A stretch of DNA of 64,000 bases from Lentibacillus juripiscarius JCM 12147 (GCA_001311805.1 BBCA01000003.1:50344-114343); one strand, 5' to 3'; shown: positions 10,123 to 25,207, counted from the first letter of the stretch. Numbers and translations: made by a program. Notes: generated by a model from the sequence alone, not told the origin.

Positions 10123-10599
10123 CTATTCGACATTCTCAATGCGCACAAACAGGTCACCGCCGGGGGTTGTCACAGAAACTTCCGCTCCTATTTCCTGACC
10201 AAGCAGACTTTTGGCCATTGGAGAATCATTAGATATTTTTCCCTCAAACGGATCAGCTTCAGCGCTGCCGACAATGGTATATGATTCGGTATCGCCGTCA
10301 GGCAGTTCTTTAAATGTCACCGTCTTACCAAGCGAAACAAGATCCGGGTTCTGGTTATCATTTTCAATTATAACAGCATTACGGATCATCTGTTCTACTT
10401 GGGATATACGCGATTCTACAAAAGCCTGTTCATCTTTGGCAGCATCATATTCCGAGTTCTCAGAAAGGTCTCCGAAACTGCGGGCAACCTTGATTCGCTC
10501 CACCACTTCCTGTCTCCGTTCCGTTTTTAATTGGTGCAATTCCTCTTCTAGCTTTTCTTTCCCCTCTTGTGTCATATAAAAACTTTTCTCTGTAGCCAT
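10123..10599 (-). CDS. greA: GreA, transcript cleavage factor
   Basis: Rescues backtracked RNA polymerase by stimulating cleavage of the nascent RNA 3' end. 158 residues, intact. The N-terminal coiled coil carries the acidic loop ([18 protein letters not shown]) whose Asp/Glu pair reaches the polymerase active site; the C-terminal FKBP-like domain ends [17 protein letters not shown]. It follows udk on the same strand with its own ribosome binding site (AAAGGAG). Confidence 0.96.
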   Translation of the reverse strand: MATEKSFYMTQEGKEKLEEELHQLKTERRQEVVERIKVARSFGDLSENSEYDAAKDEQAFVESRISQVEQMIRNAVIIENDNQNPDLVSLGKTVTFKELPDGDTESYTIVGSAEADPFEGKISNDSPMAKSLLGQEIGAEVSVTTPGGDLFVRIENVE

Positions 10600-10784
10600 A
10601 TTCCATACACTCCTTTTATCTTTCAGTAAATGACTTCCTTACCATAATCATGCTAGTTTTTTATCCTAAATTGTGCTCGAAACTACTATGGCAGATTCTG
10701 TTTCCATTTTCAATACTTTTCGTTCAATTTGGACAAGATCCGGAATTAAAGACAACAGCTCTTCCTGTTCAACTCGGATCGGAT

Positions 10785-11425
10785 TTACGTTATGTTCGCC
10801 TGGTTCCGGGACAGAATTTTTTCCACCTTCGTTGCCATAATATCAATCGCAACATGGTTTTGGCCGCCTCCGGTATAATAATGTCTGCATAGCGTTTGGT
10901 TGGTTCCACAAACTGGAGGTGCATCGGCCGGACTATCGTTTCATATTGATCAATAACCGAATCAAGCGTTCGTCCTCGCTCCTTGATATCCCGCATGAGC
11001 CTGCGGATGATGCGGATATCAGAATCTGTATCAACAAAGACTTTAATATCCATCAGATCAACGAGACGCGGATCTTCCAATATCAAAATCCCTTCAAGGA
11101 TGATGACTTCTTTTGGTTCTACGGTGATAACCTCATTCGACCTGGTATGCATTTTATAGTCGTATACAGGTTTTTGAACCGGCTGATGATTTAAGAGATG
11201 ATGAACGTGTTCCACCAGCAAATCATTGTCAAATGCCAAAGGGTGATCATAATTCGTATTTAATCGTTCTTCAAATGGCAAATGACTTTGGTCTTTATAA
11301 TAATAATCCTGTTCAATAACAAGGATTGTTTTGTCCTGAAAGCGCTGGCAGATGGAGCGTGTTACCGTCGTCTTTCCGCTCCCGCTTCCGCCCGCCACGC
11401 CGATAACAACTGGTTTTTCAGGCAT
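10785..11425 (-). CDS. udk: Udk, uridine/cytidine kinase
   Basis: Phosphorylates uridine and cytidine in pyrimidine salvage. About 213 residues (B. subtilis 211). The P-loop GGSGSGKTT is at residues 12-20, followed by EQDYYYKD and YDHPLAFD, which bind the nucleoside. One missing G near 10862-10866 (PEGGQNH is read as PEAAKTM) shifts the last 27 residues; the corrected frame ends at the TAA at 10785. Confidence 0.93.
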
Positions 11426-11440
11426 GAATAGGGACTCCTT

Positions 11441-12072
11441 TCACTTTATTTTATTACTGATCGCTATTCCATCCCCGATGGGTACAATCGTTGTTGTAAA
11501 ATCCGGGTGTTTGATAAGCCAGTCGTTATACTCCCGTATCTTGCCGGCAATTTTCTCATATCTGGGGTGCTGTTTATCTGCACCCGCCACGAATCCTTTA
11601 AATAATACATTATCCGTCAGTACAAAGCCATCAGTTGACAATAACGGTACCGAAAGCTCAAAAAACTCTTTATATGTCCCCTTGGCGGCATCAATCAATA
11701 CCATATCAAATGTGTTTCCTGTCATCTTGGGGAGTTCTTCCACCGCATCACCCAGGATGACGTCAATGGTACCCTGTTTCCCTATTTCCTGAATATTCTC
11801 CACTGCTTGGCTGTACCGCTGCTCATCCCGCTCGATGGTGATGATCGAGGTATCAGGCTGGCCTGGGACATGCGCAATGCTGAGTACCCGATAGCACTGC
11901 CGATTTCCAGTATCCGCTTCGGTTTTGCCATTCTGATCATTTGCATTACAAAATTCATCCCAAGCGGATCCATAATTGGAACCCGGTCCTTTTTGCTTCC
12001 TGCTCCAGATCCCTCACCCACTCTTCCTCTTGGCTAAGCGAATCCATCAGATAATTTCAGCGTCTCATCCAT
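11441..12072 (-). CDS. yrrM: YrrM/TrmR-type SAM-dependent O-methyltransferase
   Basis: Class I methyltransferase of about 211 residues. B. subtilis TrmR (YrrM) methylates 5-hydroxyuridine at the wobble position of tRNA to 5-methoxyuridine. Visible motifs are VPIMDPLGMNF, the SAM-binding ILEIGSAIGYSALRM, then LGDAVEEL, VLIDAAKGTYKEFFEL and TDNVLFKG. At least two frameshifts (near 11880 and in the first 40 codons) break it. I place the start at the ATG at 12072 by comparison with the family N-terminus; this is uncertain. It sits between mltG and udk as in B. subtilis. Confidence 0.85.
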
Positions 12073-12187
12073 CCTATCAGCCTCATTCTTAAGTAAAATT
12101 TCCAGACCGATGAACCGGGTACACGAAACATCCCGGATTTGCCTGGTCGACAGCAGACCATCAGCTGTTCGTCATGTTCAGGCCAAA

Positions 12188-13306
12188 TCAATCAATATAT
12201 TTTGCTTTTAGCTGTTTGTGTTTCTCTACCGTTTCAGCATAATGAATATTACCTTTATCATCGTGCAGGAAGTATTTATAGTCTGTATCTTCCGGATTGA
12301 TCGCTGCCTTCAATGAAGATTTGGCAAAGTTGGATATTGGTCCTACCGGAAGCGTGTCCACATGGTACGTATTATAAGGGGATTCCACTTCCAGGTCTTC
12401 CAAAAGGACTTTATCTTTATGCTTTCCAAGTGCATAGAGAACAGTCGGATCTGTCTGAAGCGGCATGCCTTCTTCCAACCGGTTATAAAATACCCCGGCG
12501 ATTTTCTTTCGCTGTTTTTCTGAACTGGCTTCATTCTCCACGATTGAAGCCATCGTCAGCGCCTCATGGACACTCATATCCTGCGAAGCAATTTCGTCCA
12601 AAAGTGGTGTGACGACCTCGGCTGTTTTTTCAAGCATCTTCGTAACGACTTTTTCAACGCTTGGCTCCTTGCTGTAAAACTCATAGGTCGCCGCAAATAA
12701 ATAACCTTCCAGTGGTGTCCTTATTTCCGGGTCCAAAATATCATTGGACAAGATGTCAGGATACGTATTTATAAGTGTTTCCATATATTGCGGATCATTT
12801 ACTTTATTTAAAAATGCCTCCTTGCTGAAAGGCAGTTCAGCAGCATAAATGGCTGCCATCTCATCTATTGTCTTCCCCTCTGGAATCGTGACACTGTATA
12901 GCGGTTCTTCCAGCACTTTCCCGCTCTCCAAAGCTTCCGTCAATTCGTTTATTTCCATGGAAGGTGAAAGAGTATATTCGCCAGCTTGAAATTCGGACTC
13001 ATTTTTGAACTTTATATAGAAACGAAAAATCGTACTATCCTTAATAAGTCCGTTTTCTTCAAGAATAGCTGCAATTTCGGATGTAGAGGAACCCATAGGA
13101 ATCTCGACCGTTACTTCTTTGTCGCTATCGGGATCAACAGGCTGCAATGCCGATTTTATGTACAGAAATCCTGATATGCCGCCGATAATAAAAATGAGAA
13201 CAAGTGAAATAATGATGACGGCAGCAATTCGCCGTACCATCCTGGCATCTTCCCTGCGTGCTGTCAGGTTATCCTTATAATCACCTGACGTTTTTCTTTT
13301 GGACAT
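12188..13306 (-). CDS. mltG: MltG, endolytic murein transglycosylase
   Basis: Cleaves nascent glycan strands at the membrane and so limits peptidoglycan length. 372 residues: a basic N-terminus, one membrane helix (AAVIIISLVLIFIIGGI), a LysM-like region, then the YceG domain with TMASIVENEASS holding the catalytic glutamate and LQTDPTVLYALG. The ATG at 13306 follows GAAGGAGGG; a longer frame upstream lacks a binding site. A TATAAT lies just upstream at about 13330. It is intact. Confidence 0.93.
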   Translation of the reverse strand: MSKRKTSGDYKDNLTARREDARMVRRIAAVIIISLVLIFIIGGISGFLYIKSALQPVDPDSDKEVTVEIPMGSSTSEIAAILEENGLIKDSTIFRFYIKFKNESEFQAGEYTLSPSMEINELTEALESGKVLEEPLYSVTIPEGKTIDEMAAIYAAELPFSKEAFLNKVNDPQYMETLINTYPDILSNDILDPEIRTPLEGYLFAATYEFYSKEPSVEKVVTKMLEKTAEVVTPLLDEIASQDMSVHEALTMASIVENEASSEKQRKKIAGVFYNRLEEGMPLQTDPTVLYALGKHKDKVLLEDLEVESPYNTYHVDTLPVGPISNFAKSSLKAAINPEDTDYKYFLHDDKGNIHYAETVEKHKQLKAKYID

Positions 13307-13336
13307 GCGGCTTCCCTCCTTCACCGGGTATATTAT

Positions 13337-13382
13337 ACTAAAAATGAGCATGATTCGCTACACAAAATGCGGATGCTCATGT
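13337..13382 (-). terminator. Hairpin between yrzB and mltG
   Basis: On the minus strand ATGAGCAT pairs with ATGCTCAT (21-nt loop), followed by TTTT. It may end transcripts coming from yrzB. Confidence 0.5.
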
Positions 13383-13461
13383 TTTCGGGCCGCATGCAGC
13401 CAAAAACAATTGTAGAAACCGGTGTATTGGCATTCTTCCCGGGCAATCCCGGCTTATGAAA

Positions 13462-13492
13462 GGAAAAAGCTGATATCCCACCAGGATACCAG
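13462..13492 (-). terminator. Terminator of the ireB-yrrK-yrzB operon
   Basis: GCTGGTATCC pairs with GGGATATCAGC on the minus strand over a 4-nt loop, followed by TTTTT. Confidence 0.8.
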
Positions 13493-13509
13493 CCCATGAA
13501 CCAAATCTG

Positions 13510-13800
13510 TTACTGGTCATCATCGTCCTCGTCAACCAGGGTGTTGAGCATTTCCTCCACCATTTCCCATTCTTCTTCTGATTCAATCGGGAATAAGGAA
13601 ATATCATCATCGTCTTTTTCCTGTTCCTCATAGCGAAATGCATACACTTCGACTTCTTCGTTTTCCTGTTGATCAACTGGAACCACCGCAATGTATGAGT
13701 GTCCTGTCTTGTCGACATCAAATGTAAATAAGACTTCAAACAGATGCTCTTCGCCGTTCTCGTCCGGTATGATAATCCGTTCCTTTTCTTCCAGTGCCAT
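13510..13800 (-). CDS. yrzB: YrzB, DUF1292 protein
   Basis: A 96-residue, strongly acidic protein with the DUF1292 beta-rich core (IIIPDENGEEHLFEVLFTF, YIAVVPVD, EVYAFRYEE) and an acidic tail ending in DEDDDDQ. It is intact. It is the last gene of the ireB-yrrK-yrzB operon; its ribosome binding site (AGGAGTG) overlaps the end of yrrK. The function of the family is unknown. Confidence 0.9.
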   Translation of the reverse strand: MALEEKERIIIPDENGEEHLFEVLFTFDVDKTGHSYIAVVPVDQQENEEVEVYAFRYEEQEKDDDDISLFPIESEEEWEMVEEMLNTLVDEDDDDQ

Positions 13801-13802
13801 TC

Positions 13803-14230
13803 CTACACTCCTTTTTGATTTTCCTGATCGAGATACCCCTGTAAAATCATCACAGCTGCCATTTTATCGATCACTTTTTTCGTTTTTTTCTGCTCATGTC
13901 CGCCTCAAGCAGGACACGTTCCGCAGCAATCGTTGATAATCGTTCATCCCACAGGACTGAGGGAATACCGTGAACCTCTTCTACATGCCTCGCATAAGCC
14001 TCACATGCTTTTCCGCGTTCCCCGACTGTCCCATTCATGTTTTTTGGGAATCCAATAACAGCCTTCCCGATTTCGTGTTCGTCTATTATTTCTCGCAGTT
14101 CATTGTCTGCTGAGGAAATATCCTGCTCGTCCCATTTAATTGTTTTAATTCCCTGAGCTGTCCAGCCTAAGGCATCACTGACAGCCACTCCAATTGTTTT
14201 GGAGCCGACATCCAAACCAAGTGTTTTCAT
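13803..14230 (-). CDS. yrrK: YrrK/YqgF-type (RuvX) Holliday junction resolvase-like nuclease
   Basis: RNase H-fold nuclease of about 142 residues; the E. coli homologue YqgF acts in 16S rRNA 5'-end maturation and the family is also called putative Holliday junction resolvase. LGLDVGSKTIGVAVSD carries the first acidic catalytic residue, VIGFPKNMNGT the middle motif, and LWDERLSTIAAE the second. A missing A in a run near 13876 splits off the last 23 residues; the restored frame ends at the TAG at 13803. Its ATG directly follows the stop of ireB. Confidence 0.9.
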
Positions 14231-14500
14231 TTAATTCCCTTTCTGGTGCTCCTCGAGGTAAAATTTGACAAGTTCTTCAATGACCTCGTCCCGTTCCACT
14301 TTGCGCATCAGACTCCGTGCATCGTTATACCGCGGTATATATGCGGGGTCACCGGATAGTAAATAACCGACAATTTGATTATTCGGATTATAGCCTTTTT
14401 CCTTCAGTGCACCGTGAACGGTCAGCAAGATTTCTTTTATGTCCTGCTCATAGGGCTCCTCCGAAAAGTTAAACTTCATCGTTTTATCAATAGAACTCAT
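14231..14500 (-). CDS. ireB: IreB-family (DUF965, YrzL) regulatory phosphoprotein
   Basis: 89 residues, intact, matching the UPF0297/DUF965 family ([42 protein letters not shown]). In Enterococcus faecalis IreB is the substrate of the Ser/Thr kinase IreK and affects cephalosporin resistance. It leads the ireB-yrrK-yrzB operon, about 95 bp after alaS, as in other Bacilli. Confidence 0.93.
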   Translation of the reverse strand: MSSIDKTMKFNFSEEPYEQDIKEILLTVHGALKEKGYNPNNQIVGYLLSGDPAYIPRYNDARSLMRKVERDEVIEELVKFYLEEHQKGN

Positions 14501-14594
14501 CGTGACACCTCATTCCATGTTTTGCCTTTGCAAGCTATTTTAACATGTTTGCCAAATATATTATATGTTTTTCACTCAATTAAAAACAGATTGC

Positions 14595-17232
<2,638 letters not shown>

Positions 17233-17279
17233 TTTCTGACCTCCAAGCCTATTTTATCCAATTTTATAGTTATCTTACA

Positions 17280-17436
17280 GTACGTGTTCAAAAAGGAGGA
17301 TAAAAAGGACCGAGAATTTCAAGGCGGCGAAGCTTTGAGTAGCGGAATGTATGCAATTTAATACATGAGCAACGGAAAAGCAAGCCAACGAAGAAATTCG
17401 ATGCGTCATTTTTTACCGGACTTTTTTGAACAACCT
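17280..17436. repeat. MITE-like element, copy 1 (between alaS T-box and alaS)
   Basis: 157-bp non-coding repeat. Ends are GTACGTGTTCAAAAAGG and, on the other strand, AGGTTGTTCAAAAAAGTCC, an imperfect inverted repeat. It is flanked by the direct repeat CTTACA (17274-17279 and 17437-17442), which looks like a target-site duplication. The interior shares GCAAGCCAACGAAGAAATTCG with the other copies. It sits downstream of the T-box terminator and 48 bp upstream of the alaS start codon, so it is part of the alaS mRNA. Confidence 0.85.
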
Positions 17437-17447
17437 CTTACACCATT

Positions 17448-17700
17448 AAAAAAATCCCCTCTCCAAATTAATGTTAGAGACGAGATTTTTCCGCGGTACC
17501 ACCCTAATTATGAATGGATTCCCATTCATCACTTCACATGCTAACGGTGTGAAACCGACGGGTATTAGCCGTACTCCAGTTTAGCTTCCATGACTCAACA
17601 TCCGGGATTTCTCGCAGCCTATGGAAACCCCTCTCTGCGGGATGGAGGCACATGTACTCAGAACCTTCATCCATTTTAACCTATGAACGTTTTAAAAGTT
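17448..17700 (-). promoter_or_regulatory. T-box riboswitch leader of alaS
   Basis: On the minus strand the T-box core AGGGTGGTACCGCGG occupies 17505-17491. It is followed by a terminator (TCTCGTCTCT pairing with GGAGAGGGGA, then seven Ts) at about 17490-17448, which competes with the T-box antiterminator. Upstream lies a structured stem I region with GAGAG and a GGCTGCGAG segment that could hold a GCT or GCG alanine specifier codon; I could not fix the specifier. Uncharged tRNA-Ala should permit read-through into alaS. Confidence 0.9.
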
Positions 17701-17720
17701 TTTAATTTACACTTGTCGAT

Positions 17721-17749
17721 ATTATAGATAACCATGCAATAATTGTCAA
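17721..17749 (-). promoter_or_regulatory. Promoter of the alaS leader
   Basis: On the minus strand TTGACA (17749-17744) and TATAAT (17726-17721) are separated by exactly 17 bp, a consensus SigA promoter. It overlaps the last codon of yrrI. Confidence 0.85.
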
Positions 17750-18813
17750 TTATACTGTCTGAACGACAGAATATGTGGAATAGCCATGTTTAGAACGGCT
17801 AGAACCGGGACAGCCAGAATCATCCCGGCCACCCCGCTTAATTGCCCACCCAGCAGCAATGCAAAAATAATGGCGATTGGGTGGATATTAATACTTTTTC
17901 CAACAATATACGGTGACAATAAGTTGCCATCGATAACCTGGATGACGAATATGCTAATGGCAACAACAATTGCCAACTTGCCGGATGTGGCTGCGGTAAT
18001 CGCTATAGCCGGAATTGCACCAAGAATCGGGCCAAAATACGGGATAATATTGGTCAGCCCCATGATGATTGCCAGCAATAGGCCATACGGGATATCCAGT
18101 ATACGGAAAACAGCAAAGGCCGCCAGACTGACAAACAGACAAACAACCAACTGTCCCCTGATATAATTGCCAAGCCCTTCATCAATCGCGTGACATAGGG
18201 CACTTGAGCGCTCATGGTATTTTGCCGGAATCCATTTCTTGACATAGTTTTTAATCGTATCAAAGTCCTTTAAGAAATAGAAAACAAGTACAGGGATAAC
18301 GGTAATAATGACAATCATATCAACAATCTTCGTAAATCCCCTGACCATGCCGGCAATAAAATCCTCCAAATAGGCCTCGAATTCGGAGATAAGCTCATCC
18401 ATATTGTCGTGGATATTCTCCGGCAAAAATGACGTGTATTCATAAAGACTGTAAACAAGATTACGGTACATTTCAATTAATTGCGGCAGTTGTTCCCGCA
18501 GATCACTTAACTGGTGGATGACAGCCGGGTAGACACGATAGATGAGATAAGCGCCTCCGCCAAAGAAAAGAAGGTAAATCATAAGGATAGCCAAGCTTTT
18601 CGGGATATTCCACTGATGCATCTTTTCCACTACAGGATACAAAAGATAGGCAATGAAAGCAGCAATCACAAAAGGGAGCAGCAAATGCCAAAGAAACGAG
18701 ACAACGGCATCATACACAGGAAACAGCTTTACCAACAGGTAGAAAAACAAAAAGACAAGAATTCCTGCTGCCATCCAAAAAAGAAAATTCAATGGTCTGC
18801 TGTCTTTGAACAT
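17746..18813 (-). CDS. yrrI: YrrI, AI-2E family transporter-like membrane protein
   Basis: About 355 residues with the eight-helix pattern of the AI-2E/PerM family: two N-terminal hydrophobic blocks, a soluble middle (QLSDLREQLPQLIEMYRNL), then a helical bundle with GLTNIIPYFGPILGAIPA and INIHPIAIIFALLLGGQLSGVAGMILAVP split between helices. Substrate unknown; some relatives export autoinducer-2 or act as Na+/H+ antiporters. I start at the ATG at 18813, preceded by GAGGGGGTG. It is intact. Confidence 0.88.
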   Translation of the reverse strand: MFKDSRPLNFLFWMAAGILVFLFFYLLVKLFPVYDAVVSFLWHLLLPFVIAAFIAYLLYPVVEKMHQWNIPKSLAILMIYLLFFGGGAYLIYRVYPAVIHQLSDLREQLPQLIEMYRNLVYSLYEYTSFLPENIHDNMDELISEFEAYLEDFIAGMVRGFTKIVDMIVIITVIPVLVFYFLKDFDTIKNYVKKWIPAKYHERSSALCHAIDEGLGNYIRGQLVVCLFVSLAAFAVFRILDIPYGLLLAIIMGLTNIIPYFGPILGAIPAIAITAATSGKLAIVVAISIFVIQVIDGNLLSPYIVGKSINIHPIAIIFALLLGGQLSGVAGMILAVPVLAVLNMAIPHILSFRQYN

Positions 18814-18865
18814 GTCCTGCACCCCCTCGTACAAGGTAAGGCCAAATGTATAAGAAGCATTACCA

Positions 18866-19051
18866 TTAAATGGTTCGCTCGTCTTCCGTGAACAAGTCAT
18901 CCAGTGAACTCAATGAACCATCCGCTTCAACCTCATGAATTGCCAATCTGTCATTAAACACGGACAACTCGATAAAACAGTTCCAGCAATAGAATTGCTG
19001 TGTGCCAATTTTTCCTATATCCTTTTCATTGCAATTCGGACATACCAGCAT
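18866..19051 (-). CDS. Small zinc-ribbon protein (YrzR-like)
   Basis: 61 residues: two CxxC pairs (CPNC at 4-7 and CWNC at 22-25) likely bind one zinc, followed by an acidic tail SSLDDLFTEDERT. It resembles a small protein encoded at the same place in B. subtilis (yrzR). It lies just upstream of yrrI, with AAAGGAG before its ATG. Function unknown. Confidence 0.75.
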   Translation of the reverse strand: MLVCPNCNEKDIGKIGTQQFYCWNCFIELSVFNDRLAIHEVEADGSLSSLDDLFTEDERTI

Positions 19052-19070
19052 AGCAACATACTCCTTTTTA

Positions 19071-19283
19071 TTGCATGTTCAAAAAGGAGGATAAAAAGGA
19101 CCGAGAATTTCGAGGCGACGTAGTTTCGAGCATAAGGAAAGCTACCCAGAATCCGCATCGCACGCAGAAAAGCGGTTTTCTTTTCCAAGGAACGGAGTGT
19201 ATGTATTTAGATACATGAGTAGCAGAGAAACAAGTCAACGAAGAAATTCGATGTGTCATTTTTACCGGACTTTTTGAACCACT
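19071..19283. repeat. MITE-like element, copy 2
   Basis: 213 bp, the long form: it contains an extra internal block of about 60 bp (GGAAAGCTACCCAGAATCC onward) that is also present in copy 4. Ends TTGCATGTTCAAAAAGG and, inverted, GTGGTTCAAAAAGTCCGG. Flanking direct repeat TTTTA. It lies between the zinc-ribbon gene and recD2. Confidence 0.85.
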
Positions 19284-19330
19284 TTTTATTTTTCTATGAT
19301 TGCCCGAATGCATAAAAATATACTAACTGG

Positions 19331-21659
19331 TTACATAAAATCATAAGGCGTTATCTCTTTTTCTGCTGTATCAGCTTTATCCTTGTGATCCGTATGGTGC
19401 AGCTGATCCAAAAGGCGCTCTTTCAATGTTGTATAGCGCTGATTCGAGTCAAGTGTCCGGATTCCGCGCAAAAAGCTTCCTGATCTCCGCAAATGATCAG
19501 TGATTTTTTGCTGCGTGTGATGGCAGTGTACAACAGATTCTTCTTGAGCATCCGCCGATATGCCGGGATGACTGGCATGATAACTATAGGGAATTCGCTT
19601 CCTTGAGATTTATGAATGGAAATGCAATAGGCATGCATGATGTTAATGTAGTCTTTCCGTTCATAAACCACTTCTTTTCCCTCAAAGGAAACGACAAGCT
19701 GTTCTGTTTTATCAGCATTTTCATTTGCTTTAAAAATGGCGGCAACTTCACCGATGTCCCCATTGTAAATGCTGTCCTCGGGCTGATTAACAAGCTGCAG
19801 GACTTTATCCCCCACCCGGAAAACGGCGTCATTTGCTGTCACTTCCCGTTTTGACGGGGATTCCGGGTTTACAAGGTTCTGGAGGTGCTTATTGATGGTA
19901 TTGATTCCCGCCTGTGATCGGTACATTGGTGCTAGCACCTGCATATCTTTCATATCGATGCCTTTTGATTCGGCCTTATGAAACACTTTAATAATAGCAT
20001 CCAGCAGCTGTGATTCCCTGCAAGGAATAAAACTGAAGTCCTGATCATTCTGTAAATCTCCTGGCTCACATGCATCCTGTTTGATCAGGTGAGCTAATTC
20101 GATTATTTTAGAGCCTTCTTTTTGGCGATATACATCACTAAGGCTGACATAAGGTATCCGGCCGCTTTCAAGCAGATCTGCCAGAACCTGACCCGGACCC
20201 ACAGATGGCAATTGGTCCTCATCACCGACTAAAAGCACCTGCATATCATCCGGAATTGCTTTGAACAGGCTGTTCGCAAGCCAAATATCCACCATGGAAA
20301 ACTCATCAACAATCAGATATTTACCAGATAACGGTTCATGTTCATTTTTATCAAAGCCATTCCGTCCATCCCATCCCAAAAGCCGGTGAATGGTGACGGC
20401 GGGCAGCCCAGTTGATTCTGTCAGCCTTTTCGCTGCTCGTCCCGTGGGTGCTGCCAGTATAAATGGATAGTCTGCTTCTGAGTCATAGGCGTCGGGATCT
20501 GCCTCTATGTTATTGACGGCCGCATACGCGTTGAGAATTCCTTTAATAACGGTTGTTTTTCCGGTTCCAGGCCCCCCTGTTACAACCATTAGCCTTGCAC
20601 TCAGTGCCTGTTTGATGGATTCAAACTGCTCCTTACCGTAACTGAGGGCTTCCTGTTCTTCAATATCACCAATAACTTTCATAAGCTCTGCAAGTGGAAT
20701 ATCATAGTCCACAAGTTGCGTCATCAGTCGGCTGACATGTGAAGCAAAACCATCCTCTGCATAATACAGCGATGGCAAATAGACATTGCCATCCTTCATG
20801 ATCAGCTTTTTTCCTGGTTTAGTCCTTCCAGCCGTTCAGCAACAACTTCTTTTGTCAGGGTTTCCGGTGTTTCATCCGAAACTGACAAAAATTTCCATTG
20901 CCTGGGTTGTGCATGTCTGAATCGGCAAGTAGACATGACCACTCTGTATGTTCATTTGCAGCACATAGATACAGCCGGCGCCAATCCGGTTCGGATGTGT
21001 AAACGAAAGCCCGTTTTGCCGGGCGATTTGATCAGCTGTCTGAAAACCGAAACCATCAATATCATAGACCAGCTGGTACGGGTCATCCTGCAGCACCTCC
21101 ATTGCTTCCTCTTTATACTGCCGATAGATTTTTGTGCCAGCTTCAGCCCGATTCCGTATTTAGACAAGTAGACAGCAATATGCTCAAACCCCTGATTTTC
21201 CACGACAGTTCTGGACACAAGCTCTGCTTTATCTTTTTTCAGTCCCGGTACTTCTTTCAGTGAATCCGGGTTGTTTAATATCTTTGCGATTGCATTCGTG
21301 CCAAGATGGCTGACGATTTTTTCAGCGGTTTTGCCGATTCCATGAAACAGGTCACTGGACAGATAGCTGATAAGCCCGTCTTTGGTATCCGGTATAAATG
21401 TTTGATAGGAGTTCACCTTATACTGCAGTCCGAATTTTGCATGCCGCTCAAACGTTCCATAAAATGAATAAACAGCGGATTCCTGCAGTTCCGAAAAGTA
21501 GCCTTTGATCACGATTTCTTTCTCCTGATAGTCTTCATTCGTTTCGTGTATCGTGATTTTGGCGATCGTGAAATCCTCCTGCTCATTCCGGAAAATCGTA
21601 TACAGGAGCTCTCCCTTAATATACCCTTGACCACTATGGGATGGTTTGTCTGTTGTCAT
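19331..21659 (-). CDS. recD2: RecD2, 5'-3' DNA helicase
   Basis: SF1B helicase acting in replication-fork maintenance and repair, without RecBC partners. About 776 residues. The N-terminal domain begins YIKGELLYTIFRNEQEDFTI; then helix-hairpin-helix segments (DLFHGIGKTAEKIV, LKEVPGLKKDKAEL); then the motor with Walker A TGGPGTGKTTVIKG, Walker B VDEFSM, GDEDQLPSVGPG and the C-terminal HKSQGSEFPIVIMP. At least four frameshifts (near 21131, 20880, 20815, 19465) occur in runs. The start is either the ATG at 21659 (after GCGAGG) or a GTG at 21686 overlapping the upstream stop. Confidence 0.93.
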
Positions 21660-21682
21660 TGCAAACAACCTCGCTATCTCAC

Positions 21683-22354
21683 TCACATATCGTCAGCGTT
21701 TATGGCATCTGTAATCTGTTTCTTGGCATTAGCTGCCAGAACGTGTTCCGGCTGTATCTCCAGTGCCTTTTCAAAATGGTCCAGCGCACCGGAAAGATCT
21801 TCCTCATATAGCGCAATAACCCCAAGATTATAGTAGGCATCACTATGCTTATCATTCATCTCCAACACTTTCTGAAAAACAGGCTTTGCATCTTCTATAT
21901 GTTCACTTTGGGCAAGCGTCAGCCCGTACTGGAACAGATACTCCAGGTCATCCGGGTGCAATTCAGACGCCCGCATCAGATAAGGCAATGCCAGCTTAAA
22001 CTGTTCCTGATGGACAAATGTCATCCCAAGCAGAAAATAGGCATCCGCCTCGTCTAGCCCAATGTCAACCGCCTGCCGGAAGTGCTTCTGTGCTTTTTGG
22101 TAATCCGATTTTTCATAATACAGGTTCCCCAGTCCGTAATGGGCAGTTGCCGCCTCTTCATCGAGTTCTAGTGCACGTTCATAAAAGCGCGCTGCCCGTT
22201 CCGTATCATTCATGTGCATGAGCAGATTGCCGAAATTAATATAACCAACCGGATCGTCCGGGTTTTCCTCTATAATCGAATGAAACAGTTCTGCAGCTTC
22301 CTCATACTTCTGTTCTTTCATCCGCTCAATCGCCTGCTGATTTTTATCCATCAT
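21683..22354 (-). CDS. TPR-repeat protein (YrrB-like)
   Basis: About 223 residues made almost wholly of tetratricopeptide repeats, roughly one per 34 residues (ARFYERALELDEEAATAHY, HFRQAVDIGLDEADAYF, HFEKALEIQPEHVLAANA are successive repeat ends). Such proteins are interaction scaffolds. In B. subtilis YrrB has the same neighbours (trmU and recD2). I start at the first of two ATGs at 22354, preceded by GGAAAGG. It is intact. Confidence 0.88.
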   Translation of the reverse strand: MMDKNQQAIERMKEQKYEEAAELFHSIIEENPDDPVGYINFGNLLMHMNDTERAARFYERALELDEEAATAHYGLGNLYYEKSDYQKAQKHFRQAVDIGLDEADAYFLLGMTFVHQEQFKLALPYLMRASELHPDDLEYLFQYGLTLAQSEHIEDAKPVFQKVLEMNDKHSDAYYNLGVIALYEEDLSGALDHFEKALEIQPEHVLAANAKKQITDAINADDM

Positions 22355-22376
22355 TTCATTCCTTTCCATCCGTACA

Positions 22377-24640
<2,264 letters not shown>

Positions 24641-24670
24641 TTTTACAATCCTTTCTAAACTTCCTTTGTA

Positions 24671-24729
24671 GTGCGTGTTCAAACGAAAAAATTCAATGTG
24701 TCGTGTTCACCGGACTTTTTGACAACTTC
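24671..24729. repeat. MITE-like element, copy 3 (short form)
   Basis: 59-bp internally deleted copy: GTGCGTGTTCAAACG at one end and ACCGGACTTTTTGACAAC at the other. The flanking direct repeat is TTGTA (24666-24670 and 24730-24734). It separates cymR from the cysteine desulfurase gene. Confidence 0.75.
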
Positions 24730-24734
24730 TTGTA

Positions 24735-25154
24735 TTAAATATAAAACATATAGGCATCCTGATACACATCATTTTCATGCCGGCGCAAATCTTCCAGTGT
24801 TGTCGTATCCAACACATCCTTGACAGCGTCTCTGATACGGATCCACAATGCTTGTTTCGCCGGTTCCTCATCTTCCATTCCTTCTACGGGAGAAATCGGG
24901 CCTTCAAGGACACGAATAATATCGCCGGCCTTTATGTCACGGGGATCTTTCGCGAGCACATAGCCACCATAGGCTCCCCTAATACTTTTAATCAAGCCGG
25001 CATTGCGCAGTGGTGATGCCAGCTGCTCCAAGTAGTGCTCGGATAATTCCTTTTCACGGGCTATTGCCTTCAGTGACAGCGGGCCATCACCATATTTCCT
25101 GGCAAGCTCAAGCATGATGGTCAGCCCATATCGTCCTTTTGTTGATATTTTCAT
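24735..25154 (-). CDS. cymR: CymR, Rrf2-family master repressor of cysteine metabolism
   Basis: 139 residues; begins MKISTKGRYGLTIMLELA with the winged-helix of the Rrf2 family (SLKAIAREKELSEHYLEQL, LIKSIRGAYGGYVLA). B. subtilis CymR works with CysK to repress sulfur-acquisition genes. The ATG at 25154 follows GAGGTG; an upstream in-frame codon gives an unneeded extension. An extended -10 (TGCTATAAT) lies on the minus strand at about 25216-25208. It precedes the desulfurase and mnmA as in B. subtilis. Confidence 0.92.
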   Translation of the reverse strand: MKISTKGRYGLTIMLELARKYGDGPLSLKAIAREKELSEHYLEQLASPLRNAGLIKSIRGAYGGYVLAKDPRDIKAGDIIRVLEGPISPVEGMEDEEPAKQALWIRIRDAVKDVLDTTTLEDLRRHENDVYQDAYMFYI

Positions 25155-25207
25155 TCCTAACACCTCTATCAGACTTAACATAGTCGGTCAGTTGTTCAAT
25201 ACAGCAT

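Noticed and set aside
12073..12187. A gene in the gap between yrrM and mltG
   Set aside because: No frame with a start and binding site exists in these 115 bp; I see only spacer sequence.
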